Assembly: GCF_013393945.1 (NCBI RefSeq)
Contig: NZ_CP040297.1
Span: 1-64,000 of the forward strand
Direction: 5' to 3'
From: Nostoc sp. TCL26-01
Lineage (GTDB): Bacteria; Cyanobacteriota; Cyanobacteriia; Cyanobacteriales; Nostocaceae
DNA length: 64,000 bases
Both the position numbers and the translations under genes were made by a program. The stretch's first letter is position 1. The number at the start of each line of letters is the position of its first letter. The notes under the pieces are model-generated. The model saw only the letters and a program-made list of their open reading frames with translations, searched no databases and was not told the origin of the DNA. Shown piece by piece: positions 17,139 through 25,396 of this stretch.

Positions 17139-18197
17139 ATGTCTCAAAAATTCGATAGTAAATCTCTATTTAAATCAGATAGTTCTATTACCATTAGTCG
17201 TGTAGCAAAACCAATCCCTAAGTTTTATGCTCTTTTTTCTCCAGCAGAAATTTTGGAGATAGTTAACTCCTTAGCCACAAAAAGAGAAATGCCGGTAAAA
17301 TATTCTTATAAAGGTAGAGATGGGAAAATTTGGGATGATTTTTACTTAAAATATATTGCTCTGAAATGGTATCGAAATATTAACACAGAGATTGAGCTTT
17401 TAAAGAAAAACTTTGAATATATTAAGCAATACATTCAAGCTGGACAGAAAGTAAATGTTATTGATGTAGGTGCTGGTAACTCATATCCAGTTAAAGAATT
17501 TATTGCTCAACTAGATAAAGTTGGTAAAATTAATAAGTATTTTGCACTGGATATTAGTGATAAGTTACTAGAAGTCTCTAGAAAAAACTTTCACAAATGG
17601 TTTTCTAATATAGAATTCATCAGTTCTAGTATTGATATAGAAAATAACGTTATCCCTAAATGGATATTAAATAATCAAGGCAACTCTCAAACTGATGAAA
17701 CAGTTAATATAATCTTACATTTAGGTGTGACAATTGGTAATCATCAAAATCGCATTGCTGCTCTCAAAAACTTTAGAGACGGTATGAGTCAGAATGATTT
17801 ATTGGTGCTGACAAATGAACTTGGTGAGAATGCTAAATGGGATGGAATTCCTAGAGGTGGATGTAAGTATCATGCAGAACAAATCTATAAATGGGTTAAA
17901 GAGATGCTGGATATTCAAGCAGCAGATTGTGAACTAATTAGAAAGTATGATGCCAATATAGATAGTGTGGTTGCTAATATAAAATTTCGTCGCAGTTACA
18001 CTATTAATTTTAATTTAATGAATATCAATGAGAGTATTGATATTGCCGCAGGAGAAGAAATTACATTGTGGAGACATCACAAATATCAAATATCTGAGTT
18101 GATAGAAGAATTAGCGCAAGCCAGACTACAACTAGTGCATTACAATACTAATCAGTATTCATCACATATCATGGCAATTTGTCAAGTAGCTGATTAG
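17139..18197 (+). CDS. EgtD-like (histidine-specific type) SAM methyltransferase
   Basis: A 352-residue class I methyltransferase that seems to belong to the histidine-specific/EgtD-like family (Methyltransf_33). The nucleotide-binding strand-loop is VNVIDVGAGNSYPVKEFI near residues 106-123, with the ribose-binding acidic residue in YFALDISDKLLEVSRKNF. VNIILHLGVTIGNHQNR and LVLTNELGENAKWDG follow. EgtD itself trimethylates histidine for ergothioneine, but the motif-I loop here differs from EgtD, and no egtB-like partner is adjacent. The substrate is open. The gene is visibly more A+T-rich than its neighbours and sits exactly between two repeat elements with the same ends, which suggests recent acquisition. 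Confidence 0.6.
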   Translation: MSQKFDSKSLFKSDSSITISRVAKPIPKFYALFSPAEILEIVNSLATKREMPVKYSYKGRDGKIWDDFYLKYIALKWYRNINTEIELLKKNFEYIKQYIQAGQKVNVIDVGAGNSYPVKEFIAQLDKVGKINKYFALDISDKLLEVSRKNFHKWFSNIEFISSSIDIENNVIPKWILNNQGNSQTDETVNIILHLGVTIGNHQNRIAALKNFRDGMSQNDLLVLTNELGENAKWDGIPRGGCKYHAEQIYKWVKEMLDIQAADCELIRKYDANIDSVVANIKFRRSYTINFNLMNINESIDIAAGEEITLWRHHKYQISELIEELAQARLQLVHYNTNQYSSHIMAICQVAD

Positions 18198-18349
18198 AGG
18201 ACGTTTGAAAAGTCTGTTTCTTTGTCATGTTGAATGCAGCGTAGCGGAATGAAACATCTCGGTATGTGCCACAAAACCTAGATTCTTCCTGACGCTCCGC
18301 TCCAGTCAGAATGACATTTTTATACCTACTGAAACTTTTCCAACACCCT
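18198..18349. mobile_element. 152-bp element with inverted ends, right of the methyltransferase
   Basis: AGGACGTTTGAAAAGT at the left and ACTTTTCCAACACCCT at the right are imperfect inverted repeats, matching the ends of the element at 16767-17028. It begins directly at the methyltransferase stop codon. The interior contains its own arms (TGTCATGTTGAATGCAGCG and CTCCAGTCAGAATGACA). Confidence 0.65.
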
Positions 18350-18410
18350 CTTAGTCAATTCTGTCAAATTAGAGCATGGAGAGCAGATATTTGTCCCCAT
18401 GCTGCACAAA

Positions 18411-19388
18411 TTAGATTTGATTTGTGGTGAGAAAAGCTTCAACTTCCACCGCATTGGGTTGAGATGCGATCGCTCCTGGTTTTATAGTAGTCAATGCCCC
18501 GACAGCACTTGCATAGGTAACAATGCGCTTTGCTGTGTCCTTATCACTCAAACCGTGGATGCCATATTTGCTTAGTTGATGGATAAATCCCGCTAAAAAG
18601 CTATCCCCAGCACCAGTGGTATCAACTACAGCGATCGCAAAAGCAGGTAAACTCCCCTCGTTCTCACCCAAACAATAAGCACAACCATGTTCCCCATCAG
18701 TTACCAACACCCCTTCAACAGAATCTAGCCGATAAGTAATAGCGCCCGGATCTGTGGTGTCAAATAACCATTGTGCTTCCTCTTTAGTCAGTTTGAGAAA
18801 ATCAATATGCTTCAATATCTCTAGGATTTTTTGCCGAGCGATATTTTCATCTTGCCAAAAAACCGGTCGCCAGTTGATATCTAAGACAATTTTCAAATCA
18901 TACTGTTCTGCTAGTTTCAAAGCTCGATGAATAGCCTGTTCACTATCCGGGTATGCCAATTCCAACGTCCCCAAAATCAAGAAATCTGCATCTTGAAACA
19001 ACGACTCTGGTATTTGTTTGGCTTGCAGATGAGTATCAGCAAATTCCGCAGTGTCATATTTACCAAACCCGGCAAAAGTGCGATCGCCTGCTAAATCTCT
19101 TGTCACATAAACTTGTCTTGTTGGCGCAGTGGGATGACGTTGTACACCCCTGGTGTCTACACCTACTTCTTGCAATAAGCTCACCAGAGCATTTCCTGCT
19201 TCATCTTCACCCACCGCGCCAATAAATCCAGTCGGAGTTCCCAACTTCACCAAACTACAAGCCACATTCGCTGGCGCACCACCAGGATAGGGAGTCCAAG
19301 ACTTGACCTCCTCTAACTTTAGCCCTAATTGATCAGCTAAACAATCGAACAGAACTTCACCAAGGCACAAAACACGAGGATTGCTCAT
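18411..19388 (-). CDS. PfkB-family carbohydrate kinase (probable fructokinase)
   Basis: A 325-residue ribokinase/PfkB kinase that phosphorylates a sugar or nucleoside hydroxyl with ATP. The N-terminal signature is CLGEVLFDCLADQ, then PYPGGAPANVACSLVKLGTP (substrate loop) and GFIGAVGEDEAGNALVSLL. The C-terminal signature DTTGAGDSFLAGFIHQL carries the catalytic Asp and the anion-hole Gly-Ala-Gly. Cyanobacterial proteins of this length and pattern are usually annotated fructokinase. The sugar specificity is not provable from sequence. It stands alone, convergent with the methyltransferase. Confidence 0.88.
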   Translation of the reverse strand: MSNPRVLCLGEVLFDCLADQLGLKLEEVKSWTPYPGGAPANVACSLVKLGTPTGFIGAVGEDEAGNALVSLLQEVGVDTRGVQRHPTAPTRQVYVTRDLAGDRTFAGFGKYDTAEFADTHLQAKQIPESLFQDADFLILGTLELAYPDSEQAIHRALKLAEQYDLKIVLDINWRPVFWQDENIARQKILEILKHIDFLKLTKEEAQWLFDTTDPGAITYRLDSVEGVLVTDGEHGCAYCLGENEGSLPAFAIAVVDTTGAGDSFLAGFIHQLSKYGIHGLSDKDTAKRIVTYASAVGALTTIKPGAIASQPNAVEVEAFLTTNQI

Positions 19389-19464
19389 CTCATTTCAGTC
19401 TTTCACTGGGATTGCTCATCTCATTTTAGATTTTTGCCTGGAGATTAGAAATCTGAATTTATTT

Positions 19465-19805
19465 AACGTGAGTTCGACGATTGGAAAAACCCCTCTCCAA
19501 ACCTCTCCCCTGCAAGGAGAGAGGCTTTTAAAGCCTCATTTTTCGTTGATATATTATATATGCTCTTCACTCCCCTCTCCGCGTCGGAGAGCAGGGTGGT
19601 TTCATACAAACAGAGAAAAAACAAAACTTTGTTTCAAAGCCTCTCCCCCCGTGGGGGAGAGGTTTGGAGAGGGGTCAAAACTTCTGCTACAAAGCGACAA
19701 ATCAAGATGTATGTATTTTTCTTTTTTCGTATGAAACCACCCTGCCCTCTCCGCGTCGGAGAGGGGTTGGGGGAGAGGTCAAAAAAGATTTATCGAACTC
19801 ACGTT
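19465..19805. mobile_element. 341-bp non-autonomous element with 13-bp perfect TIRs
   Basis: AACGTGAGTTCGA at the left end is the exact reverse complement of TCGAACTCACGTT at the right end. Nested inside is a second inverted pair, AGGGTGGTTTCATAC near 19589 and GTATGAAACCACCCT near 19729. CTCTCCGCGTCGGAGAG palindromes also occur twice. No transposase is encoded. The frames inside are translations of repeats. Confidence 0.75.
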
Positions 19806-19922
19806 GACTTAGTTACACTTCTTTATCAATCTGCAATGTCGTATGAGGTTTTGCCGTAACCTGAATAATAAGAGTACTGGCAATCATTTAGAGAACAGAT
19901 TGATCAAGGCAGGTTGAAATTC

Positions 19923-20507
19923 ATGGCTTATTCTTGGTTTAAAGCATTTCATATCATTGGAATTGTGGTTTGGTTTGCTGGGTTGTTCTACCTAGTACGG
20001 TTATTCATCTATCATGTGGAAGCTAACCAAGAACCAGAACCAGCACGCACGATATTGAAAAATCAATATCAAATCATGGAGAAACGCCTCTACCACATCA
20101 TCACTACCCCAGGAATGTTCGTGACGGTAGCAATGGCTATTGGCTTACTGAGTACAGAACCAGATGTGCTGAAAGAAGGTTGGCTACACTTCAAATTGCT
20201 GTTTGTTGCCCTGTTACTTGCTTATCATCATTACTGCGGTCGGTTAATGAAGAAATTAGCCGCCGATGAATGTCGCTGGAGTGGTCAGCAATTACGCGCT
20301 TTAAATGAAGCACCGACAGTCATGTTGGTAGTTATCGTCATGCTGGCAGTATTTAAGAATAATCTACCTACGGATATCACAGCTTGGGTGATTTTTGCCA
20401 TGATTATTTTGATGGCAGTGACAATTCAACTCTATGCCAAAAAACGCAGGTTAGATAAAGAAAAACTCACAGCCCAAATCACACAAATCCCGCAAGAACA
20501 AGGCTAA
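19923..20507 (+). CDS. hemJ: Protoporphyrinogen IX oxidase HemJ
   Basis: HemJ oxidises protoporphyrinogen IX to protoporphyrin IX for heme and chlorophyll, and replaces HemG/HemY in most cyanobacteria. The 194-residue membrane protein has four to five helices. Its signature segments are AYSWFKAFHIIGIVVWFAGL with the essential His10, LVRLFIYHVEA, IMEKRLYHIITTPGM, WLHFKLLFVALLLAYHHYCG and RALNEAPTVMLVVIVMLAVF. The start at MAYSWF matches the family. An ATG three codons upstream is also in frame. It stands alone between repeat regions and upstream of the CRISPR array. Confidence 0.93.
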   Translation: MAYSWFKAFHIIGIVVWFAGLFYLVRLFIYHVEANQEPEPARTILKNQYQIMEKRLYHIITTPGMFVTVAMAIGLLSTEPDVLKEGWLHFKLLFVALLLAYHHYCGRLMKKLAADECRWSGQQLRALNEAPTVMLVVIVMLAVFKNNLPTDITAWVIFAMIILMAVTIQLYAKKRRLDKEKLTAQITQIPQEQG

Positions 20508-20891
20508 AAAGCAGCAGATTTCGGTGGAGTAATTTTATACTTTCTACTTCACCTTGACTTTTTTAGTAAGTTTTCATACACTGTATACCAGCTTTGCTGA
20601 ACCATGAAAAATTAATAAATCAAAATCACAAGTAGATGTTTCTAAGATAACTCTCAATAATTAGATAAATTTATAAGCTACTTAGTGATTGATAAGCATC
20701 TGAGGGGATCTGACAATGGCTGAAACCCTGATTACTCCGTTAACCCCCTCAGATAGCTTACTGAGTAAGGCTTTGAGGCCTGTCGTCTTTGGGATTATTG
20801 ACAATTTTTATCAATTATTTAGAGAAAAAAATGACCCCCTCAGATTGACCTATCTCAAGTTCAATTATGGTAAGGCTTTGAAAAAGGTAGC
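20508..20891 (+). promoter_or_regulatory. CRISPR leader region
   Basis: An A+T-rich gap leading into the array. ATCTGAGGGG (20698-20707) and CCCCTCAGAT (20745-20754) form an inverted pair. ACCCCCTCAGAT and GTAAGGCTTTGA each occur twice (20743, 20834; 20765, 20870). It is called the leader because the degenerate repeat is at the opposite end of the array. Confidence 0.6.
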
Positions 20892-21295
20892 CTTTTTCAT
20901 CAACTTCCCCTCACGGGGACGTAAACCGGCAACAGAAATTGGTGTTCTTTGGGGGAGTACATCTTTTTCATCAACTTCCCCTCACGGGGACGTAAACGGT
21001 AGGGATACTACGCTTGACTGGTTCTTGGTTGTCAAAAGCTTTTTCATCAACTTCCCCTCACGGGGACGTAAACCTCCACCAACACCCATAACTAAAGCGC
21101 CAACGGGATTAGCTTTTTCATCAACTTCCCCTCACGGGGACGTAAACTTTTCATCATCTGCCTTGCCTGAGGAGCCAAGCCAGACTTCTTTTTCATCAAC
21201 TTCCCCTCACGGGGACGTAAACTGGTCACCAAGTCTTGATTGGCCATGAAGCCTGCAACACTTTTTCATCAACTTCCCCTCACGGGGATGAAAAC
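20892..21295 (+). CRISPR. CRISPR array: six 35-bp repeats, five spacers
   Basis: Repeats are at 20892-20926, 20963-20997, 21039-21073, 21113-21147, 21188-21222 and 21261-21295. The first five are identical, starting CTTTTTCATCAACTTCCCCT and ending CACGGGGACGTAAAC. The last changes its 3' end from GGGGACGTAAAC to GGGGATGAAAAC, the usual decay at the trailer end. So the leader is on the left and transcription is rightward. TCCCC and GGGGA form a 5-bp stem. Spacers are 36, 41, 39, 40 and 38 bases and unrelated to each other. No cas gene lies within the window, so the type cannot be stated. Variable 36-41 base spacers and a 35-base repeat would fit type III or type I systems of cyanobacteria. Confidence 0.97.
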
Positions 21296-21646
21296 GCTGC
21301 ACTAACGCTAGTCTTCGAGGCTGGGTGGAGGCTTTGCGTAACCCAACATGATCTGAGGAACCCAATGTATATCTTGGTGTTGAGTTACGCTTAGGCAACC
21401 AAAGCATTTTATACCATTTCACGTTAATAATGATACACATGAATTATGTAGAGACGTTGCAATGCAACGTCTCTACTGTTTCACATTTAAAAGAAATTGG
21501 TATTAGTCTTATCAGCAGCCTTCCAAGATAAGAAAATGGCAAAGGTGAAGTCTGTCGAACTTACGTAATATCTTGGACAAGATGACCAGAGATACTTTAA
21601 ATTAAGAAATGTTACAAACATAGCTATGATATCTCAAGCGTAAATC
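21296..21646. other. Repeat-filled interval after the CRISPR array
   Basis: Holds a GGTTGGGTT/AACCCAACC-type dispersed repeat (about 21318-21400, with GCGTAACCCAACATGATCTG and GGTGTTGAGTTACGC), then the 93-base element at 21411-21503. No gene is visible. Confidence 0.65.
21411..21503. mobile_element. 93-bp MITE-like element, copy B
   Basis: Same length and termini (ATACCATTTC ... AAATTGGTAT) as the element at 14784-14876, but inverted, with the GTAGAGACGTTGCAATGCAAC palindrome at its centre. Confidence 0.75.
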
Positions 21647-22129
21647 ATGTCAGATAAACCTCTAGGTAAACCCCGCCCACTGTGGCGAGTCCTTTTCTTG
21701 TCTGTAGTCACTGGTATGCTGTATTACGGCTGGTATAAGTGGATTATTCAAGAAGAATTACGCCGTTATTATGGTTTTGGTTGGTCAGGAACTTTGTGTT
21801 TAGCACCTTTTATTTTAGGTGTGGCAATTCCTCAAGCTTTGCGGATATTTGATCCTGATGTACCGGGATGGTTTGGTTGGTTTTCTTTACTTGGTATCAT
21901 CTGGATTTATATTGTTCAATTTAAGTTATACAAAACTGTTAATCAACTCTATCAGCAAGCAGGAATGAGAGAACCGCTTGTGGTTTGGTGGATATTTGTC
22001 CCAGGATTAAATCTACTAGTTGGGTTGAGACAAATTCACTTTTTAAGCCAATTTTGGGCTAGAGAACAAGGTGTGATCATGAAAGATTCTCTAGCTGAGA
22101 ATATACCTTTGTTATCAGCTAATACTTAA
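21647..22129 (+). CDS. Hypothetical membrane protein
   Basis: A 160-residue protein with three to four hydrophobic segments (VLFLSVVTGMLYYGWYKWII, LCLAPFILGVAIPQAL, WFGWFSLLGIIWIYIV, PLVVWWIFVPGLNLLVGL). The pattern of short aromatic-rich helices recalls DUF4234-like bacterial membrane proteins, but I cannot assign it firmly. It has its own start and no close neighbour on the same strand. Confidence 0.75.
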   Translation: MSDKPLGKPRPLWRVLFLSVVTGMLYYGWYKWIIQEELRRYYGFGWSGTLCLAPFILGVAIPQALRIFDPDVPGWFGWFSLLGIIWIYIVQFKLYKTVNQLYQQAGMREPLVVWWIFVPGLNLLVGLRQIHFLSQFWAREQGVIMKDSLAENIPLLSANT

Positions 22130-22184
22130 TAAAATCTCGTAAATTTAGGTTGGGTGTAGTAGCATAGCAAGCCTAAATTTGTGA

Positions 22185-22285
22185 ATTAGTAGGTTGAGTT
22201 AAGTGCATCGCAACCCAACATGGATCTTAAAAACCCAGTATGAATATTGGTGTTGGGTTTCCCAAAGCCTCAACCCAACCTACAA
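22185..22285. repeat. Dispersed GGTTGGGTT/AACCCAACC inverted repeat
   Basis: GTAGGTTGAGTTAAGTGCAT at the left and CAACCCAACCTAC at the right flank an inner pair, CAACCCAACATGGATC and GTGTTGGGTTTC. The unit belongs to a family common in cyanobacterial intergenic DNA, and a relative lies at 21318-21400. Confidence 0.7.
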
Positions 22286-22364
22286 TTTTAATGCTAAGGC
22301 TAGGCGCAAAATGTCAGCCAACCGACCTTCATACACTGCGATTTAAAAAGAGAATTAGCCCAAA

Positions 22365-23228
22365 ATGAACTATCAAAAATTATTTAGCGATCGCCTGTGC
22401 ATTCTTGCAACTATGCACCACAAAGAAAAAGCGATCGCCCCAATTTTAGAACCAGCATTAGGCATTAAAGTTATAGTACCAGAAAATTTTAATACTGATG
22501 CTTTTGGCACATTTACTAGAGAAATCAAACGCCCAGACACACAAATTGCTACAGCTAAATTAAAAGCTGAACAAGCCTTAGAACTCACAGGAGAAAGTTT
22601 AGCGATCGCTAGTGAAGGTAGTTTTGCACCACATCCCTTAGTTCCTTATATTTATACTAATCGAGAAATAGTTATTTTATTAGATAAAATAAATAAGATT
22701 GAAATTATTGGTGAAGAATTTTCTGGAGATACTAACTTTAATCATCAAATTATAGCAACCTTAGACGAGGCAGAAAATTTTGCCCAAAAAATTGGTTTTC
22801 CTGAACATGGCTTAGTTATCTGGTGGGAAAATTCAGCAACTAAATCTCGAGAAATAATTAAAGGAATTACTCAAATAACAGATTTAGAAGCAGCAATTAA
22901 TCTTGCTCTCAATCAATCATCCAATAGTAAAGCGAATATTGAAACAGATATGCGGGCAATTTATAATCCTACCCGCATGAAAAATATTGCCAAAGCCACT
23001 CATAATCTACTCAATAAAATCAGGAGTTGTTGTCCCAATTGTCATACACCAGGATTTGCCATCACCGAAAGAATTCCTGGATTACCCTGTGAACTTTGCC
23101 ATATGCCAACCACCCTCACTCACAGAGAAATTTATCAATGTCAAAAATGCCATTTTAGACAAGAAAAACTATTTCCTTATGGTCAAGAATTCGCCGATCC
23201 ATCTCAATGTATGTACTGCAATCCTTAA
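22365..23228 (+). CDS. DUF6671-like protein with C-terminal zinc ribbons
   Basis: A 287-residue soluble protein. The first 200 residues (LCILATMHHKEKAIAPILEP, AKLKAEQALELTGESLAIAS, PHPLVPYIYTNREIVILLD) match the pattern of the DUF6671 family as I recall it. The C-terminus carries four CxxC pairs (CPNCHTPGF, CELCHMPT, CQKCHF, CMYCNP), which suggests two zinc-binding knuckles. The function is unknown. Its HIP1 octamers and composition resemble neighbouring genes. Confidence 0.65.
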   Translation: MNYQKLFSDRLCILATMHHKEKAIAPILEPALGIKVIVPENFNTDAFGTFTREIKRPDTQIATAKLKAEQALELTGESLAIASEGSFAPHPLVPYIYTNREIVILLDKINKIEIIGEEFSGDTNFNHQIIATLDEAENFAQKIGFPEHGLVIWWENSATKSREIIKGITQITDLEAAINLALNQSSNSKANIETDMRAIYNPTRMKNIAKATHNLLNKIRSCCPNCHTPGFAITERIPGLPCELCHMPTTLTHREIYQCQKCHFRQEKLFPYGQEFADPSQCMYCNP

Positions 23229-23247
23229 TTAGCAACACTTAAAAATA

Positions 23248-24999
23248 CTAAGAAGCTACTAATTCCGGCTGAGATAACAAACCATAGACAGTCTGACGAA
23301 TTTCAGCGATCGCTTGCAATTGATAATCAGCAGTTTCTTGAACTTCCGCTAAAGATTCGCCAATTCCTTGCAGCTTTTGTTTTAACTCATCTACACAATC
23401 TTGGATAGGTTGGAGAGTTTCTTGATAAAGATTTACCCGCCCCCAACATTCAGTCATTTCCGTTTTGAGAGCAACTAAGTTAGCTTCCATCGTTGTCAGT
23501 TCTTGCTGCTTTTCTTGCAAATCATGACTTTGATTATCAATCATCCCTTGATCTAGTTCGATCGCTGATCGCATTTGTTCAATTTCTCGTTCTAGATTCT
23601 GTAATTCTTGGGATTGTTGTTGTCGTCGGCTATCAACTTGCAAAAGCACAGGACTAAAATCGATGCTATTATCCTCTTGGGCATCACTCACAGATTGCCC
23701 TTGTCGTTTCCACAACACAATTTGGTGCTGCTTGATAAACTTCTGCCGTGCCAATAAACTACGCCGTTGTCCTACCAAAGTTTGATTCAGCATCTGATAA
23801 AGGTCTTGTTCATCTGACAATTCCATTTGCAAATTAATTAAATCTTGATCAGCTGCTTGATTGATTTTTTGTTGTAATTCTTCTATGGTTGCTTGTTTAT
23901 AAGTCAATTCTTGTTCTTGATCATGAACAAAAGTAGAATCTATTTCTAGTTTTTCCGATAAATCTTGTATCAGCTTTTGTAGTTCATCCAAAGGCATTTT
24001 TTCTAGGGCTTGGATATCAACTTTTTGACTAGTAGGTACATTCCCAGAAGTAGCAGCCAAAGAATTAATTTGTTGAGATAAAGCTTCTTGAGATTGCAAT
24101 TGTTCTTTAATGATGCGGAGATGTTCTTGCTTGCAGTTGAGAATTGCTGTATTGACTTTTAATTGTGCTGTTTGCTGCGCTAAAGAATCTTGTGCTTGTT
24201 TTAATGTATTTTGGCGATCGCTATATGTTTGCGCCAGTTGATCAACTTGCTGTTGTTGTTGATTAGTCAGGATGCGTTGTTGTTCCAGATTTTGCCAGTG
24301 GGGGTTGAGAGTGGCTTGCTGTCTTTCCACTAATTCCCCAGCTAAATGTAAGTGTTCCCGGACTATATCTGTAGGGGCAATTCGACTAGACAAGCGATTA
24401 AGTAATTCGCTAATTTTCTGACTTTGTGCTGGGTCTAGAACATTTCCCTCTTGCAAACGCTCCTCTAGACGACGCTGCTCACCCCGCAAATGCTCCCAAG
24501 CACCTTCTAATTCTTGACGGTTACGTTCAATTTCTGCCTGCAACTGCTCGATTTGCTCACGAGATGTATCAACCTCCTGTTTTTGTGCATCCAGGTGTTG
24601 TGCATCTTCTTCCATTTGTTGCAACTGTTCTAGCCGCACTTCCATGTCCATTTCTCGGCGATTCAACTCTTGCGCCTGAAATGTCAGCGACTCCTTCCAC
24701 TGGGTAATTTCGTCTTCCTTCAGCTTATATTTTTCCACCTGTCGGGAAAAATTCTGCAAAATATTTACGAGTGGTCTACCTGCTTCTTGAATCCGTTGCA
24801 CTTGGCGATTCGGAGTCAGTTCTACCAAAACTAGTGCGCCATCGTTTAATTTGCTAGCTTCTTCCGCCGCAATTACTTCTTCCGACACAGTACTCCAATT
24901 CTGGTCGGTTCGCTGACAAGCTAGCAGTTTTAGTTCGGTTTTGGAACTACCACCCAGTAAGCCGCCTTTCTGCTTTTGTACTTCTGCTAAATACAGCAC
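23248..24999 (-). CDS. hmpF: Pilus motility taxis protein HmpF
   Basis: HmpF is essential for hormogonium gliding in Nostoc punctiforme, where it affects pilus activity and localises to pilus rings near cell junctions. The 583-residue protein starts (GTG) with a small conserved domain, LYLAEVQKQKGGLLGGSSKT and GALVLVELTPNRQVQRI. Long coiled coil follows from about residue 80 to 560, rich in Gln, Glu and Leu. There is no membrane segment. The identification rests on the N-terminal pattern and on divergent placement next to hmpA-E, the arrangement known from N. punctiforme. Confidence 0.9.
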   Translation of the reverse strand: MLYLAEVQKQKGGLLGGSSKTELKLLACQRTDQNWSTVSEEVIAAEEASKLNDGALVLVELTPNRQVQRIQEAGRPLVNILQNFSRQVEKYKLKEDEITQWKESLTFQAQELNRREMDMEVRLEQLQQMEEDAQHLDAQKQEVDTSREQIEQLQAEIERNRQELEGAWEHLRGEQRRLEERLQEGNVLDPAQSQKISELLNRLSSRIAPTDIVREHLHLAGELVERQQATLNPHWQNLEQQRILTNQQQQQVDQLAQTYSDRQNTLKQAQDSLAQQTAQLKVNTAILNCKQEHLRIIKEQLQSQEALSQQINSLAATSGNVPTSQKVDIQALEKMPLDELQKLIQDLSEKLEIDSTFVHDQEQELTYKQATIEELQQKINQAADQDLINLQMELSDEQDLYQMLNQTLVGQRRSLLARQKFIKQHQIVLWKRQGQSVSDAQEDNSIDFSPVLLQVDSRRQQQSQELQNLEREIEQMRSAIELDQGMIDNQSHDLQEKQQELTTMEANLVALKTEMTECWGRVNLYQETLQPIQDCVDELKQKLQGIGESLAEVQETADYQLQAIAEIRQTVYGLLSQPELVAS

Positions 25000-25396
25000 A
25001 CCGCTTTTCCTCTTGTGTACTTGATGCCCGTGTTTTTTGATACTTTATGATAATTCTGCTAACTCGTTTGATTTTGCCTCAATTGAGCAAAACAAAACAA
25101 ACAAAACTATTTTATAGACGCGATATATTGCGTCCTGATATTTATAACGACAATTGAGTCGCGTCTTTATATTCTGTACTGGTGATAGTGATGATGACTT
25201 CCGTGTTATCACTAGCTTTATCAAAGTCTATTAAGAAACTTTACAGTTTGTCGCTCAATATATTCTCTGATTAACACTAGTTGTGAGCGAAATATATTTT
25301 GAAAGTAGCTGAACAATCATCAACACACTCATGCAGTTTGAGCATGGGACAAAGCAAAAATTATCAACAGCATTATAGGGAGTGATTTCAAGCTAA
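25000..25396. promoter_or_regulatory. Divergent hmpF/hmpA promoter region
   Basis: A 397-base gene-free region between divergent hmp transcripts. ATAGACGCGATATATTGCG near 25116 and GTCGCGTCTTTATA near 25158 make a loose inverted repeat. I could not point to a defined sigma-factor or regulator site. Confidence 0.5.

Noticed and set aside
19381..19859. Two frames of about 100 codons upstream of hemJ
   Set aside because: They translate the 341-bp inverted-repeat element.
20716..21249. A 177-codon open frame crossing the CRISPR array
   Set aside because: Most of it is the translation of CRISPR repeats and spacers, and the first part lies in the leader.
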